Below are positions 47,301 to 56,675 of a stretch of 64,000 nt of DNA, in pieces (the first letter of the stretch is position 1; each line of letters begins with the position of its first letter). A model generated the notes under the pieces. It saw nothing but the letters and a program-made list of their open reading frames with translations. It was not told the DNA's origin and made no database searches. The DNA is from Planoprotostelium fungivorum (taxonomy: Eukaryota > Evosea > Variosea > Cavosteliida > Cavosteliaceae), in contig MDYQ01000028.1 in assembly GCA_003024175.1 (NCBI GenBank), positions 120,484 to 184,483 on the forward strand. Reading direction: 5' to 3'. A program made the position numbers and the translations under genes.

Positions 47301-49498
47301 TCGAAATTCCATGAGAATCTAAATCTGTCAGATCTATCTGACAATCACTTCACCGGCTTCGTACCTCTCCTCACCCAGAAGAATCTCCTCTACCTCGACG
47401 TCAGCGTCAATGAACTTTCTGGGAATTTTCCAACCCCCTCCCTCCCCTCCCTGACCTACATCGATCTACACTCGAATCGATTCAATGGTTCGGCTCCATC
47501 CATGATCGAGTGTGATCGAATCGAATCCATCGATTACCACGACAACTCCATCGACGATGCGAGCGTCTTCATCGGTCCAAATTCGATCGTTCAGTGTGAC
47601 ATGAAGGACCTCCCTCTGCAGTGTCCGATGCTGTCCCGCCTGGCTGATCTGTGCGGGGCAAAGTGTAAAGTCACAAACGAGCCACAAATTCCAACTTCGA
47701 TTCGAATGAGAATCAACGGGAGTCTATCTCAATTTGACAGTTTAGAGTTTTTGAAAAGAGTGGCCAACGTGACGGAGGTGAGACAAGATCGAGAATAAAA
47801 TGAAATAAATGTCGGAGACTGAGAGGGGACAGAGCAGCGTGGATCGATTTAGCATCATCGGACTCTCCGAGGGATCAGTCATCGTAGACATGATGATCCA
47901 TCCCGCCTCACCCTCTCAACTACAACAAGGTGAGACTCTCTATCTCTCATCTCATCCTCTTTCTTCCTCATCGATAGAACGATGTCATCAGACTCATTCG
48001 AATGCAGGAACGCCCGATCGATTGGTCTATCGATTGGTTCACACCTCCGAAACATCGTGGAATTCTCACAACATCTTCCCGCTCGATTTCTCATCCGTTC
48101 CTCCCACACAGTCCTCCCTGAGTGGTGGTGCCATCGCAGGCATCGTCATCGGTGTGTCTGTCTCCACCACACTCGCCATCGGTCTCCTCGTCTTCTATCT
48201 CTGGAGGAAGAGGAGAATCTCTGCAAAAATGGCCGAAATCGAACTGCAGAACCACCTGGGCAGCATGATGTTGGACGAAGTCCATTTCTCTTCGATCATT
48301 GGTTCCGGTCAATTCGGTGAAGTGTGGAAGGGACAGTGGTGAGTGGAGAGAGGAGACGAATGTCTCACGAGGAGAAGGAACGGTACGGTGGTGGCATTGA
48401 AGGGATTGAAGACGGAGACGCAAGACAACAGTTGGATCGACGAGATCGTCTTGGTACAGAAGTTGAATCATCCGAATATCGTGAGGTTGTTGGGTGTCTG
48501 CAAGAGAAACGAAGTCATGTTCATGGTGTGTCAGATGATCGTCATCATGATCAGAATCTCACTCTCTCTCAGGTGTTAGGTAAAGGATCGACGTTCAAAG
48601 GAGAGAAGATTAACTTGATTTAGAATACGCTGAATCTGGATCGTTGGACTCTCTTTTGGTCCAACACAGTCGCGAGAATTTCTTAGACGAAGGACAGTTG
48701 CTGAATCTCGTGATGGATGTAGCGAGAGGCATGATGTATCTATCGAAGAGAGGTGTCATCCACAGAGACCTCGCGGCGAGGTACGTCTATACATCCATCG
48801 ACTTGTGTTGCACTTCCACATCTGACTTCCTTTCAGAAATATTCTCGTAGACGGTTCGTGTCATGCAAAGGTGATGATGATGATGATGATGATCGTGATG
48901 AGACGACCATCCCATGCTGACCCTTTTTTAGATCTCAGATTTCGGCATGAGTCGAGAGACGACATCGTATCACCTTCAATCGAAGATGATTCCATTCAGA
49001 TGGACTGCACCCGAAGTCCTCAGACAACAGGCGGCCACGGTCAAATCTGACGTGTGGAGCTTCGGTATCGTCTGCTGGGAGATCTTCTCAAAGGGTTTAC
49101 GTGAGTCAAAACGAACGCAGCGACATCATCTCATCGTGATCACGACTCACGCGTTCACAGTGCCTTACGCCGATCTATCCAACATGGAAGTGGTTGAACA
49201 CACCCTGCGTGGCTACACTCTATCTCAACCTGAAGGGTGTCCGGCGGGTCTGTTCGAGATCATGAGTGCATGTTGGCAGATGAACCCCGTCGAGAGGCCC
49301 ACCTTCTTAGAGATAAGGAACCAAATTTTGAAGAGGTTCCCCGATGTCTTCGAGGCAGAGGAGGAGGTTGAAGAGAATCGTGTCGTTGAGACGACGGAGG
49401 AACACCGTGTGAAGAGGGAAGAGGACCAGACGTACAGCCCGATGGTGGCAGAACAAACGGCCACTCAAGCTCATTACAGCTCTCTCACTTCAACGTGA
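44391..49498 (+). CDS. Leucine-rich repeat receptor tyrosine kinase
   Basis: This is a single-pass receptor with an extracellular LRR array and a cytosolic kinase. ATG 44391 gives signal peptide MRVALLFIAVVIATTC, then a cap region with Trp and Cys (WFGIEC) like plant-type LRR N-caps. Many LxxLxLxxNxLxGxIP repeats follow over more than 15 small exons (44760-47800; e.g. TLNSNDLYGTIPDSIYGL, DNLFIGPLPSSIGSL). A membrane helix (GAIAGIVIGVSVSTTLAIGL) and basic stop-transfer come next. The kinase has GSGQFGEVWKG, VVALKGLK, an αC glutamate in DEIVLVQKL, the catalytic loop HRDLAARN spliced across an intron, DFGMSRE, PFRWTAPEVL and SDVWSFGIVCWEIFSKG. HRDLAARN and the FRWTAPE stretch are typical of true tyrosine kinases rather than TKL kinases. 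The tail has DQTYSPM and ends SLTST. Spliced frames at 45950-46500 are only partly resolved. Confidence 0.87.
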
Positions 49499-49511
49499 TC
49501 ACCATCGCCAC

Positions 49512-49517
49512 AATAAA
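49512..49517 (+). terminator. Polyadenylation signal
   Basis: AATAAA lies 13 bp after the receptor kinase stop. Confidence 0.65.
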
Positions 49518-49624
49518 TCTGTTGTACTTTTACATCTTCTATCATGAATGACGCAAGATCTTCAAAGAAGCCCGTTCCACCATGATTGCAGAGAACAGAG
49601 ACACGTATTAAATAGGCTAGTTTA

Positions 49625-50557
49625 TCAAACGGGGGTGGGCTTGCTGGCCGGCACGGCACCGTTGGTGCTTCCGCTCTTCTTCTTGTTGCTGTATGCGTTG
49701 GCTGGAAGGGCGATGGCGGCAATCTCTCTGTCATTGTGGAAGATCTCGGGGTGGTTGGGTGCGTCTGGAATGGTGTCCGCGATGTAACCCTCTGTGTAAG
49801 GCAGGGCCGAGCGGAATGCAAAGACGGTCATGGCTCCAAAGACACACTTGGCCAGGACGTCCAAGATGCAGAACCACAAGTGCTCGTAATCGACTGAGAT
49901 GATGTAACCTCCGTCGGTGAGACCCCAGCAGATGGGGTAGACGAGCCAGAGGACGATGAGCCATGAACATTGGAAGGTGTAGGCCTTGCGGGTGTGCTCG
50001 TTGAGGTACTTTCTGTAGTGAATGGCGATGAGGTACAGGATGGGGAGGAAGGCCAGACATCCCATTCCGAACCAAATCCAAGTGGGACCTCTTCTAACAG
50101 ACAGACCTCCAAAGAGTCCGGTGATGATCATGACTTCATCCAGAGCGAGGGCGAGGAATATGAGGGTGTGACCTACACCGGCGAGACTGGAGAGTTCGAA
50201 GAGGAGGAGGGGGGTTGTGATGGCCCAGTCGATGTATCGGGCGTAGTAAAATTGTCTTCCATTCTCCTTTCTGACGAATCCCTGTTGGTATGCCATAGAC
50301 ATGTATGCTGTGGCCGCCACTGAGCATATGATGACGTTGACCACAGAGAACTTCCTGATCTTCTCGGTTCTGGCTCGAATGGCCGAGATAAAGAAGGCCG
50401 CGGCGGAAATGACCATGATTCCAAATGTGACCCATAAGAAGACGATACCGGGTGTGTTGGTATTGTTGTATTCAGCGTTAGGGGCATAGTTTGCCCCTGG
50501 AGTAATGACAGAGCCACCTGCTGGTACGACTCCTACAATGCCTTGATTATCTGCCAT
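49625..50557 (-). CDS. Microbial (type I) rhodopsin, fungal-type, probable light-driven proton pump
   Basis: This is a seven-helix retinal protein of 310 residues encoded in one uninterrupted exon (ATG 50557, MADNQGIVGVVPAGGS). Helix C has RYIDWAITTPLLLFEL: the Arg82, Asp85 and Thr89 equivalents of bacteriorhodopsin are present, and the Asp96 proton donor is replaced by Glu. Helix D has LALDEVMIITG, retaining the Asp115 equivalent. Helix G has YEHLWFCILDVLAKCVFG, with the Glu204, Asp212 and retinal-binding Lys216 equivalents. The motif set DTE predicts outward proton pumping. WGLTDGGYIISVD and the ITTPLLL wording fit the fungal/eukaryotic clade. The C-terminal tail is Ser/Lys/Pro-rich (NKKKSGSTNG). 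An in-frame extension to 50671 starts with TTG and is probably 5' UTR. Confidence 0.93.
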   Translation of the reverse strand: MADNQGIVGVVPAGGSVITPGANYAPNAEYNNTNTPGIVFLWVTFGIMVISAAAFFISAIRARTEKIRKFSVVNVIICSVAATAYMSMAYQQGFVRKENGRQFYYARYIDWAITTPLLLFELSSLAGVGHTLIFLALALDEVMIITGLFGGLSVRRGPTWIWFGMGCLAFLPILYLIAIHYRKYLNEHTRKAYTFQCSWLIVLWLVYPICWGLTDGGYIISVDYEHLWFCILDVLAKCVFGAMTVFAFRSALPYTEGYIADTIPDAPNHPEIFHNDREIAAIALPANAYSNKKKSGSTNGAVPASKPTPV

Positions 50558-50954
50558 ATCTGTTTCGTGTGTATAGCGTGAGTGTTCGTTGTTCGTGTGT
50601 TGAGGATGATGTCCCGAAGCGTGGGCGTATGATGATGAGCTGCAGCCTCTCTGTTGTTTGTATCTGTCCAATGGTATACCCGAGAAATTTCCTTACCGTG
50701 GATTCGGGTTGGGAGTCCGCCCGACAACTACCCGAACCGTTACCTCTTTCGATGTTTTAGATGATTGGCGATCAGACTCAGAGAAGAGAGGTCTAATCGA
50801 CTCCCTGACCCTCTCGAGTTGAGTGGAGAGGAGGTGGATCGTGAAGAAGAGATGAAGGATGAGGTGACGTGGGCGGAAAACCTGGAGAAAAATCGGTATC
50901 ATCTGCTAATCCCTGTCTCTTAGAATACCGTGAGTGTTGGTATTCGCAGAGAAG

Positions 50955-51149
50955 TCACGCACTAGTATCAAATGGAAATTTCATCTGTTCGGGGGTCACG
51001 CCAGGCCAAATGAAAACGGATTCCTTGTCCGAGTGAACCTCTTCATCTTCGAAGATGTAGTGATCACTGTCAGATGTGAGGCTTAGGTATCGCGATGCTT
51101 CAACTAACCCACTCGTGTCCGCATCATGGTCGTGCTGTGGCTCATCCAA
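50955..51149 (-). CDS. Possible small acidic protein or terminal exon
   Basis: The open frame encodes LDEPQHDHDADTSGL, SDHYIFEDEEVHSDKE and SVFIWPGVTPEQMKFP before a stop. The composition looks coding, but no ATG starts the frame, so it may be the last exon of a short gene whose upstream part (51150-51380) is unclear. No family is recognised. Confidence 0.3.
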   Translation of the reverse strand: MDEPQHDHDADTSGLVEASRYLSLTSDSDHYIFEDEEVHSDKESVFIWPGVTPEQMKFPFDTSA

Positions 51150-51572
51150 CGTTCCGTGTGATCGAGTCGATCAGCTCTGTATGTCGACAAACGGATCTGT
51201 CCTCCACTGACGTCAGATGATCTCTCCCGTGCAAGACCACGCTTTCTTCGGAAGTAGCCGCCGTCCTTGGCTGACATCTAACTAGACCGCAGAGTAGAAA
51301 GTCGATCGAAGTCAATAGGTGAGATTGAAGTGGGGCGAGAGCAGAGGGGTTGATGGTGGACGTCATTGTGATTATCAAAGTCGATAGAGAATGAAATCGC
51401 CTGGTGATGAAAAATGGTCAGCTGCACCTCTAAGTGTTTAGATGATTGGTTCATATGAATATGATGGCATCGTATTGGTACAAGTTCGTTTTTTGGTATT
51501 TTCTGCGAATTTACGGACGTCGGAAAACTGCCGTCGCGACGTGATCACGCCCAACAGACGGAACAAACAGAG

Positions 51573-51869
51573 ATGGAGGACAACATGCAGCTGGACTTCT
51601 TTCAACTACTGGATAATGTTCTGAACATCGAGTGTCAGACTTCTATGCACACAAAGAGCTCGACGGAAATGCAACCCATCATCATAAAGTCGAGAGCGAG
51701 GGCGGACAGAAGAGGTGAAGCAATACATCACATCAATGTCGAGATTGACAAAAATAGTTTCACAAGAGAGAAAGATTATTTTGCAATGATTACATCGTGT
51801 CACCGCACGACCGATACCATCCTTATTTGCCTCGAAATTGTACAGAAAGAAAGAGTACGAACACAATAA
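51573..51869 (+). CDS. Small protein of 98 residues, unrecognised
   Basis: A single open frame from ATG 51573 has MEDNMQLDFFQLLDNVLNIE, a basic stretch (KSRARADRRGEA) and an end KERVRTQ. The TAA stop is embedded in the polyadenylation signal AATAAA (51865-51870), which supports a real 3' end here. The 3' part overlaps the end of the minus-strand helical-repeat gene. No domain is recognised. Confidence 0.45.
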   Translation: MEDNMQLDFFQLLDNVLNIECQTSMHTKSSTEMQPIIIKSRARADRRGEAIHHINVEIDKNSFTREKDYFAMITSCHRTTDTILICLEIVQKERVRTQ

Positions 51870-53112
51870 ATCTGGTGATGTTCTATTCTCTTACGGATGA
51901 TATCACAAACGTTCCTCATCGATCTGACCTCTCCTCCCTCCAGCCTCTTCAGCAAGACTTCTTGATTTGTGTCACCCTTTGTGTCCTTACACGACCATCA
52001 ATCATCACCCCCCCACACATCTCGCGCATTCTCTCACCTTCAGAATTTCGCTCGCAGAATTGCGATCACCCGACTCGATCGATGACAATGCGAAGAGTGA
52101 TCTCGCCAGAGCGGTTGCCTCTGGCCTCAGTGCTCGATCTCTCAAGTTGGTCGAATTTGAAGAGAGGGAGGGGAGCTTGTGATTTGCCCAAGCCAATAGA
52201 TCCTGTGTCGTTTCAGGATGGTGAGACCATTGGTGGGTGTGTCGCGATGATGATGATGATCATAGACGATGATGAATAACGATGATGGGTCATCCATGGA
52301 CCACGATGTCGGTGATGGATGATGACAGAATGATGATGTGACAAATGTGCTGAGAGATGCACCTTTCTATGCTCTCCATCTCCTGCCTCCATGTCTACAG
52401 AGGATGACTCAACCGAATGCTCTGAGAAGAATCTTGCCATCGCTTCGTCTCCCACATCGGCGAGAAGAGCAGTGATGAGAGACAGATTCACCGCGGTGTC
52501 TGTGCGGCATGATCCATCTGACGTCGATGTGGATGATGTTCACCTTGTACACGCGATTGTAACTGAACAGACGCTCTCTTGAGCTGTTCCATAGAGGAAG
52601 CCAAGTAGTAGATTCGAAACAGAGAAACCAGTTCTTTTGTGCTGCTTTTAGTCATGTTCCACAGATTGGACTGAGCCCCGATCAGAATCAGTTCGATCGT
52701 CGCGACACTTTACTAATCATTGAGAAGTGATCACCTGCTCTAAATCGGAGTAGATCTGTATGATCTCTTCGTATGGGGGTGACGGGAGAGTCAACAGTGA
52801 GAGAGTGAGAATATCCCTCGCATCTGCATCAGAGGGAGCTATTCGTAGAGCCTTTCGAGCACTTTCGGCAGCAGCTTCCATGTTACCATCGAAGAAATGG
52901 TCTTGTGCCTCCGCAACAATCTCATCCAGTTCTTCTGTGATATACTTAAGAACATCTACGAAACGATAGGATTTACCTTCTCTCTCTTCCATCTGAACGA
53001 TAGCTGCCTCTAAACCTTCCTCGTCATCCTCAGCAATTCCTGATTCGATCGCCTGACGAACAATTCGATCTTCCTCTTCCTCCATTTGGTCTAAAAAGTT
53101 GTTGGCGTTCAT
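51800..53112 (-). CDS. Helical-repeat (TPR-like) protein, unrecognised family
   Basis: The start ATG 53112 gives MNANNFLDQMEEEEDRIVRQ, an acidic helix. A TPR-like pair follows in LDEIVAEAQDHFFDGNMEAA and ESARKALRIAPSDADA. Later exons, joined by GT-AG introns, give LILIGAQSNLWNMTKSS, NLSLITALLADVGDEAMARF, DLLAWANHKLPSLSS, ATALARSLFALSSIESGD and KRLEGGEVRSMRNV. The stop is at 51800-51802. One intron (about 52220-52370) is CATCAT-rich. The protein is all helical with about 300 residues. It is divergent from DNAAF6 with only 165 bp between starts, so the promoter is probably shared. Co-function with DNAAF6 is conceivable but unproven. Confidence 0.55.
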
Positions 53113-53277
53113 GATGATGATGATTTGTGGATGTGATTTGAGGTATCAGTTTCAGTGCGGTGTGTCTTTGGTCACGTGACGGACTTTTTGTGGTGCTGAG
53201 AATAAACAACTCAGATTAGATAGTGATGAACGTGCGGAAATTGCTCACTTAAAGGAGGACATCACAATACTATTCAC

Positions 53278-54018
53278 ATGTGGAATCCAGCAGATGTTGA
53301 AGCTCTCGGGAAGCTGTTAGAGGAATGTGATAAAGCCCAACAGTCCACAGATCAAGAGGCCGACGACGCAGCTGAGGTGATGGATAATGGAGGATGCATC
53401 TCTCATTTGTTAGGCTGCTCTTCAATCTGCAATCGATCCGTCATCTTTATTCCAGAGAAACAAGCCGAAACTTCCAGAAGCTCAAGGTGACTGCCCTGCT
53501 ATTTTGATGGAACTCACCCGCACGATCTCACACATTATATAGAGGGAGACATCTGGGCACCCGATGAGATACCAGATATCGACGAGGCTCGCTACGATTT
53601 AGAATTAGATAGTCGAACTCGTCCGAGGTACGTTTCACATCACCGTCAACGATTGACGAGTGCAGTCACACATTGTCCTTCAAACAACACGTTTCTGCCG
53701 AAGATGCCTTCTTTGGTATCGGAGGAAACACCCCAGGGATCCTCAGCTGCGAAGAGATGACGTTGAGAGTGAACCTCCCCGGAGTTCGCAACATCACAGA
53801 CATCGCATTAGAGGTGACAGACGATCTCGTCGACCTTCGTTCCAGTGCATAGTGAGCGTCGAACACGACACCTCTCCATCGCTGACGCTCTCAGTAAACT
53901 CATCTTCCCATTACCTCAGCCAGTCTTCGGCTCAAAAGCTAGAGCCAAGTGGATCAGAGACGCATCATGCCTCGAGATCGCCTTACCCCTCCAGAGACAA
54001 AAATTGGAGCTCTTATAA
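53278..54018 (+). CDS. DNAAF6: DNAAF6 (PIH1D3/Twister), axonemal dynein assembly factor
   Basis: A co-chaperone working with HSP90/R2TP-like complexes to pre-assemble axonemal dynein arms in the cytoplasm. ATG 53278 gives MWNPADVEALGKLLEE. Exons then encode LFQRNKPKLPEAQ, EGDIWAPDEIPDIDEARYD and the family-typical SHTLSFKQHVSAEDAFFGIG. ILSCEEMTLRVNLPGVRNI and VTDDLVDLRSS form the CS-like beta domain. The last exon gives LIFPLPQPVFGSKARAKWIR and LEIALPLQRQKLELL, with TAA at 54016-54018. Length (about 190 residues) and block order match animal PIH1D3. Its presence argues that the organism can make motile flagella. Confidence 0.82.
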
Positions 54019-54034
54019 ACATGTACACGATTTA

Positions 54035-55541
54035 TCAATAAGTGAACGGCGCTTTCGGTGGTAACCCTCCCGGATGATTGTGACCGTTCGATGTCCTAGC
54101 CCCCTGCCCAGCGAAACCGTACAATTTATAATACCTATCGCCAGAGTTAATCATCTCCCTTGACGCTTCTACATACCGATAATCTCGTGTATGCGTGTCG
54201 TCAGGCCATTCGGTCTGTTCCTTGTTCTTCGGTGATTTTGGGCTTCCCACTTTGGCGTTGGATGTCGTGGTCGATCGAAACCCGCCACCCATGATCGCTT
54301 TCTTACCGCCGGTCGATGTGATGCCCGGTGATGATGCGTGCGGTACGATGATGGTGCTGCCTCCCCACGCGGTCGTCGGTCTGTCTGGCGTGAGGAGGCT
54401 GATATTGTGTTATAAGGCATCACCTGGAATAGCTCGTGAACGTCGTGGAATCTTGTGTGTTCCTCAGGCTTTTTGATTTCGATGAAGTGGAGGGGAAGCT
54501 CGAAGTAGAAGGTTGGGATTCTATGCTCTCTAATTCCTGTCTGTAAAATTGTGCGACGTCTTCCGGTGGTTCTGAACCCTTGGGTGAGGATGGAATGAGA
54601 GTGTGAGCAAAGTGAGGAGGTAGCGTCCAATTTTGCGTCGACGCACGACTGAGGGGTATGTTGCTGTCCATCATGTTCTGCACGAGATCTTCCTCTGCCG
54701 GTTGACTCACTGGCTTGTGATCACCCAGGTGCACCCACTGGATTCGTCAGAGATAGGATATGGATCAGTCCTACCTCGATCTGTACAGCTTGCGGGTGAA
54801 CCTGAAAAATGGTTCCAGTGAGATAATTATTTTTTTCGAGAACCTGAAGTGCCTGTTCAGTTTGATGGAGGGTGGTGATGTATGTGATTAACCTGCATGA
54901 CTCTGGAGAGGAAGAGGCCGGGATCTTTCGAGCATTCTAAATATTTCTCGATGATGGCGGCATCGACATCAGCGGTTGATCTGCTTCCTGTTTGGTTCTC
55001 ACTGTTACTGACGCTCCGTGGTCGTGCGAGGTGATGCTTCTGCTTTGGAGGGTCTAAAGAATCTACACTGATTGAGGGATGCGTCTCTGCATTCGTTCTC
55101 TCCACCCTCGGGCTCCTAACATTGTTAACGTCCATGTGAAAATGAACAAAATTACTTTTGAGAATCAGCTCTACGGGATTCTGGCGTTCTTTCTTGCTTA
55201 TCATCTCCAGACTGCACCTGTTAATCACCAACACCTGTCGGACTGCTTTTCACCTCTTGGTGGGATGTTGATACAGTCGTTGTGGTCGCAGTAGAGTGCT
55301 CTCTAAAATGCCTCGTCTTATCGAAATCAAAATTGGTGAGGTGGGGGGGCAACATCGACATAGACATCGTCAGAGGTGAGCCTCCACCCTTTCCTCCAGC
55401 AAACGTGGCGCGTCTTGTCGCAGTCATCTCTTTTACCTGCGATGCAGGTTCTCTTGGTTTTACTGCATCAGCCTCCTGTAATAATCTCTGATGTTGCTCT
55501 AAGAGCTGTGAAGATAGAGGCCTGTGCTCTGTCATGATCAT
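54035..55541 (-). CDS. Long disordered protein, unrecognised
   Basis: The minus-strand start at 55541 (MIMTEHRPLSSQLLEQHQ) leads into Ser/Thr/Pro-rich exons: PLTMSMSMLPPHL, KQKHHLARPRSVSNSE, a helical stretch AAIIEKYLECSKDPGLFLSR and VHLGDHKPVSQPAEED. RQELESIESQPSTSSF follows. The final exon has GGGFRSTTTSNAKVGSPK and the more conserved-looking YVEASREMINSGDRYYKLYG, ending PPKAPFTY. The stop lies 17 bp from the DNAAF6 stop (convergent). No known domain is recognised. Confidence 0.5.
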
Positions 55542-55682
55542 CGTCTTGGCACACTAAAAATAAACCAGCGGGAGGTCGAAACAATCACAAAATTCACGAG
55601 ACCGTGAACTTGAACGTGTCAACCAAAGGCGACACAGCTTCTGATAGAATTATGTGGTAGATTCTATGGTCCAGAAGTTAAA

Positions 55683-55907
55683 ATGTATGGTAGTGATTAT
55701 GAATCAGTGGAAGGTGAGGGTGCTGAACCTCGTTTCGAGGGTTCAGAAACGGCGCATCGATCGGTGAGGAGAATCACTTCCTGGAGATGTGAGATTGATT
55801 CAGTTCGAATCGAAGAAGAATGTCGTCTGCGGTGCCCAGACCCAGTTGTCTCGTCATTGCCAGAGGGTTACCTGTCTTCTCCAGCGGACACGCTCTCTCT
55901 GAGGTGA
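55683..55907 (+). CDS. Possible small acidic protein or first exon
   Basis: The open frame from ATG 55683 encodes MYGSDYESVEGEGAEPRFEG and Arg-rich stretches, ending at a possible AG|GTGAAA donor. A coding-like piece downstream (LDKIKEVYNFCFGMTNVQVD, stop 56005) cannot be joined in frame by the simplest splice. Low support. Confidence 0.25.
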   Translation: MYGSDYESVEGEGAEPRFEGSETAHRSVRRITSWRCEIDSVRIEEECRLRCPDPVVSSLPEGYLSSPADTLSLR

Positions 55908-56063
55908 AATTTGAACCGAATAGGTACCTCTATTGACTCTAGATAAGATCAAAGAGGTGTACAACTTTTGTTTCGGAATGACGAACGTGCAGGTGGATGA
56001 GACGTAGAAAAGCCCCACGAGATCATAACATCACACGAGTTGAAGATGTGGACCATTTATTTC

Positions 56064-56675
56064 TCAGAAGAGGGTGATGCCGACGATGAAAGCCAAGAGA
56101 GCTACGGTAACCTCCACGCCATTACCTCCGCTAGTGCCGGGGAAGCGTATGTTATCTCCACATTGGTCCATGGAATACGACACAGGGGAGATGGACGTCG
56201 GGTCTCGCTGGCACTGTCCAAATTTCGCGGCTGCACGGTTGCACGGCTGAGTGAAGTTGATGGTAATGGCAGAGGGTGCGCTATTGCAGTCTCCACCTAG
56301 AAACCACTGATACTGCACGCTGACGTCCTTGGTGGGTGCCCTTGCGAAAGTGTTGCTTGTGGATAGGTGACCCACTGCCCCCTGTCCGTCACAAACATTC
56401 TTGGATACTTGTACGTCTTGAACTGTGCCAGAACAATTCGTAGTGTTGAATACCTTGGTGACCAATCCAGACGAGTTGAAGGTGTTCTGCGTGGAGGCAG
56501 AATATATCTGTCCCGTAATGTTGAAGGTGCCTCCTTGACAATTGACGACGACTCCCGCACTGATGCTGGTGATGTCACCGGTGCAGTTGTTGTTGGCGTA
56601 TTGGTTTATGACCCACACATCTGCAGCGTGAGCCAGAGTGAAGGAGAAGAGGAGGAAGACCGCTGACTTGAACAT
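56064..56675 (-). CDS. Secreted, probably GPI-anchored surface glycoprotein
   Basis: A single-exon protein of 203 residues. ATG 56675 gives signal peptide MFKSAVFLLFSFTLAHA. The mature part has Cys pairs (NNNCTGDI, VVNCQGG, NTTNCSG, KNVCDGQG, GGDCNSAP) and many N-x-S/T sites. The C-terminus GTSGGNGVEVTVALLAFIVG with a small-residue site and hydrophobic end fits a GPI-attachment signal. It resembles the Cys-rich surface proteins common in amoebae. The function is unknown. In-frame residues upstream (to 56777) are likely 5' UTR. Confidence 0.75.
   Translation of the reverse strand: MFKSAVFLLFSFTLAHAADVWVINQYANNNCTGDITSISAGVVVNCQGGTFNITGQIYSASTQNTFNSSGLVTKVFNTTNCSGTVQDVQVSKNVCDGQGAVGHLSTSNTFARAPTKDVSVQYQWFLGGDCNSAPSAITINFTQPCNRAAAKFGQCQRDPTSISPVSYSMDQCGDNIRFPGTSGGNGVEVTVALLAFIVGITLF

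Noticed and set aside
49693-50323. Long open frames opposite the rhodopsin gene on both strands
   Set aside because: They are shadows of a strongly conserved seven-helix protein and contain no domain of their own.
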